The notes under the pieces were generated by a model. The model ran no database searches. It worked only from the letters and a program-made list of their open reading frames with translations, and had not been told where the DNA came from. From the NCBI GenBank assembly GCA_031411575.1, contig JANOBJ010000380.1, positions 1-14,702 on the forward strand: 14,702 nt of DNA, given 5' to 3'. Position 1 is the first letter of the stretch; the number at the start of each line of letters is the position of its first letter. Shown one piece after another: positions 13,723-14,702 of the stretch. This stretch comes from JANOBJ01 sp031411575 (lineage in GTDB: Bacteria; Pseudomonadota; Gammaproteobacteria; Burkholderiales; Burkholderiaceae_C). Both the position numbers and the translations under genes were made by a program.

Positions 13723-14262
13723 ATGAAAGCCATCCCCATGAACAAACAAGCCATGAGCAAGCAGTGGCTGGCCGCCGCAGCCCTTACCCTGGCCAGCAGC
13801 GCGCTGTTGGCCCAGACCGTCGCCGTCAAAAACGCCTGGGCGCGCGTCACCGTGCCGGGCCAGCGAGGCACCGGCGCCTTCATGACCCTCACCGCCAAGG
13901 ACGGCGCCCAGCTGGTCGGCGTGTCGTCACCCGTGGCCGGCGTGGCCGAGGTGCATGAAATGAAGATGGACGGCGACGTGATGAAAATGCGCGCCGTGCC
14001 CGCGCTCGATTTGCCAGCCGGCAAGGCGGTTGAGCTGAAACCCGGCGGCTACCACGTGATGCTGATGGACCTGAAGGCCCCGCTGCCCAAAGACACCACC
14101 ATCCCGCTGACCCTGGTGTTCAAGGACGCCAAGGGCGCCGAGAGCAAGGTCGAACTCAAGCTGCCGGTTGCCGTGCGCCCCCCCGTGGCCGCGGCCGATC
14201 CGCATGCTGGGCACGATGCCAAGGCGGGAGCGGCGGCGCGGATGGACGCGCACAAGCATTGA
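13723..14262 (+). CDS. PCuAC family periplasmic copper chaperone
   Basis: This 179-residue protein has a signal peptide (MKAIPMNKQAMSKQWLAAAALT..ALLAQ) and a PCuAC cupredoxin-like domain. The Cu(I) motif H(M)X10MX21HXM is complete: H78, M80, M89, H111, M113 (VHEMKMDGDVMKM and GGYHVMLMDL). PCuAC proteins hold Cu(I) in the periplasm and help build the CuA/CuB centres of cytochrome oxidases, with Sco, or take part in copper uptake. A second metal site is likely in the C-terminal His-rich tail (DPHAGHDAKAG..RMDAHKH). AAGGAG lies eight bases before the ATG at 13723. An in-frame ATG lies at residue 6 (MNKQAM) and another at residue 11, so the true start could be slightly later. No TonB receptor or CopD gene follows before the window ends. 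Confidence 0.93.
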   Translation: MKAIPMNKQAMSKQWLAAAALTLASSALLAQTVAVKNAWARVTVPGQRGTGAFMTLTAKDGAQLVGVSSPVAGVAEVHEMKMDGDVMKMRAVPALDLPAGKAVELKPGGYHVMLMDLKAPLPKDTTIPLTLVFKDAKGAESKVELKLPVAVRPPVAAADPHAGHDAKAGAAARMDAHKH

Positions 14263-14330
14263 GCGGGTGTGGGGGTGTTGGTGCCGCTTTGAGTTGCGAT
14301 GCGAAGGGCGCACTTGCGGTTGGAATTATT
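14263..14330. other. Short non-coding gap after the copper cluster
   Basis: GT-rich sequence (GGGTGTGGGGGTGTTGG) with no gene, clear terminator or promoter. It starts a 440-bp gene-free stretch that also holds the two repeats listed below; the open frames here are antisense or repeat-derived and lack family features. Confidence 0.6.
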
Positions 14331-14397
14331 TTGCTACTATTTATATAGCAAACTATGACCGATGGATCCGGACAACGGGCGCTTTTGGCTTGAAAAC
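14331..14397 (+). repeat. Dispersed GCTA-N9-TAGC repeat, copy 4 (downstream of the copper cluster)
   Basis: TTGCTACTATTTATATAGCA with a perfect 6-bp inverted TTGCTA/TAGCAA head and a tail TATGACCGATGGATCCGGAC..TTTTGGCTTGAAAAC. It is the cleanest copy. It has the same orientation as the copy at 12573, about 1.76 kb away. Confidence 0.8.
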
Positions 14398-14453
14398 TGG
14401 CCTTGGAGGGTGTTTTGGGGTGCTGTGTGTGCGTGGCGTTATTGGCGCTCGCT

Positions 14454-14645
14454 GCGCGGTGACCGCGCCGGGTGCGTCGGGCTTAACGACCGCAGGCCCT
14501 ACGGGCGACCATCTGCAGTGCTCCGCCTGCGGGGAAGCGCGCAAACTCGGCTTCGCCTCAAACATGCGCGCTTCTGGATCCCGCATTCGTCCGCGCTTCG
14601 AGCCTGCGTCCGATGCGCCCGCCCCACCCGGCGCGGTCACCGCGC
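14454..14645. repeat. 192-bp nested inverted-repeat element (MITE-like)
   Basis: Terminal arms 14454-14474 and 14625-14645 are perfect 21-bp inverted repeats (GCGCGGTGACCGCGCC.. and ..GGCGCGGTCACCGCGC). They extend to 29 bp with two mismatches and then to about 46 bp with more. Each arm is itself a palindrome (GCGCGGT-G-ACCGCGC). Near the centre, GAAGCGCGCA (14534-14543) pairs perfectly with TGCGCGCTTC (14565-14574). The whole can fold as one long hairpin. No target-site duplication is visible at the edges and no coding gene lies inside. The sequence type resembles short structured repeats of Comamonadaceae. Confidence 0.65.
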
Positions 14646-14702
14646 GGGGTGTTGGGGGTCAACGCCGTGATCGTTTGCCCTGAATCGTTACCGCACCAAA
14701 TC
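14646..14702. other. Terminal stretch without recognised features
   Basis: GGGGTGTTGGGGGTCAACGC and the following bases to the window end contain no gene, promoter or repeat that I can identify. Confidence 0.5.

Noticed and set aside
14168..14683. Open frames in the last 500 bp
   Set aside because: They cross the PCuAC coding end, a repeat and the inverted-repeat element, and show no family motif; they are likely chance frames in GC-rich repeats.
1..14702. CRISPR array, tRNA/rRNA, phage or defence system
   Set aside because: No regularly spaced repeats, no RNA gene sequence and no nuclease, toxin, transposase or phage gene could be read in any frame.

Overview
The window is GC-rich, densely coded DNA of a betaproteobacterium, most likely Comamonadaceae (Burkholderiales). 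I base this on a DUF3567 gene (a small family I associate with Burkholderiales), on the neighbourhood of an orphan periplasmic binding protein, an IclR regulator, a fumarylacetoacetase-family gene and a copper cluster, and on a ~65-bp dispersed repeat of a kind I associate with Comamonadaceae chromosomes. No RNA gene, CRISPR array, transposase or phage gene was seen. It reads as ordinary chromosome with small structured repeats scattered through it.

Layout. 1-612 (-): 5' part of purU, cut by the window edge. 725-2053 (+): class III omega-amino acid:pyruvate aminotransferase. 2116-2988 (-): ChaN-like lipoprotein carrying two copies of the dispersed repeat in its reading frame. 3022-4107 (+): AbrB-type membrane protein. 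4153-5292 (-): periplasmic branched-chain amino acid-type binding protein with no permease nearby. 5527-5808 (-): DUF3567. 6070-8015 (-): a coupled pair, IclR regulator then DUF3108 protein (ATGA overlap), ended by a good intrinsic terminator. 8213-9223 (+): fumarylacetoacetate hydrolase-family enzyme, divergent from the IclR gene across a 16-bp perfect palindrome that is the likely operator. 9278-10083 (-): DksA/TraR zinc-finger protein and VOC-fold protein. 10259-11086 (+): crotonase-fold protein lacking both usual catalytic glutamates. 11243-12483 (+): an unrecognised 80-residue protein and a HAMP receptor without a signalling domain. 12685-14262 (+): copper-handling cluster DUF2946, YcnI/DUF1775, PCuAC. 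14263-14702: no gene, two repeat elements.

How the genes work together. Three groupings are convincing. The IclR regulator and the divergent FAH-family gene look like a regulator-target pair for an aromatic-acid or related catabolic step. The DUF2946-YcnI-PCuAC trio is a periplasmic copper acquisition/delivery set, probably feeding cytochrome oxidase or outer-membrane copper uptake. The 80-aa protein and the HAMP receptor are probably co-transcribed. The remaining genes are single housekeeping or accessory units.

Most interesting signals: a repeat family with head GCTA-N9-TAGC in five copies, all in one orientation, three of them translated inside proteins in the same reading frame; direct copies of it flanking the copper cluster; a 192-bp nested inverted-repeat element at 14454-14645; and the receptor/small-protein pair. 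I see no clear undescribed multi-gene system; the last pair is the nearest candidate.
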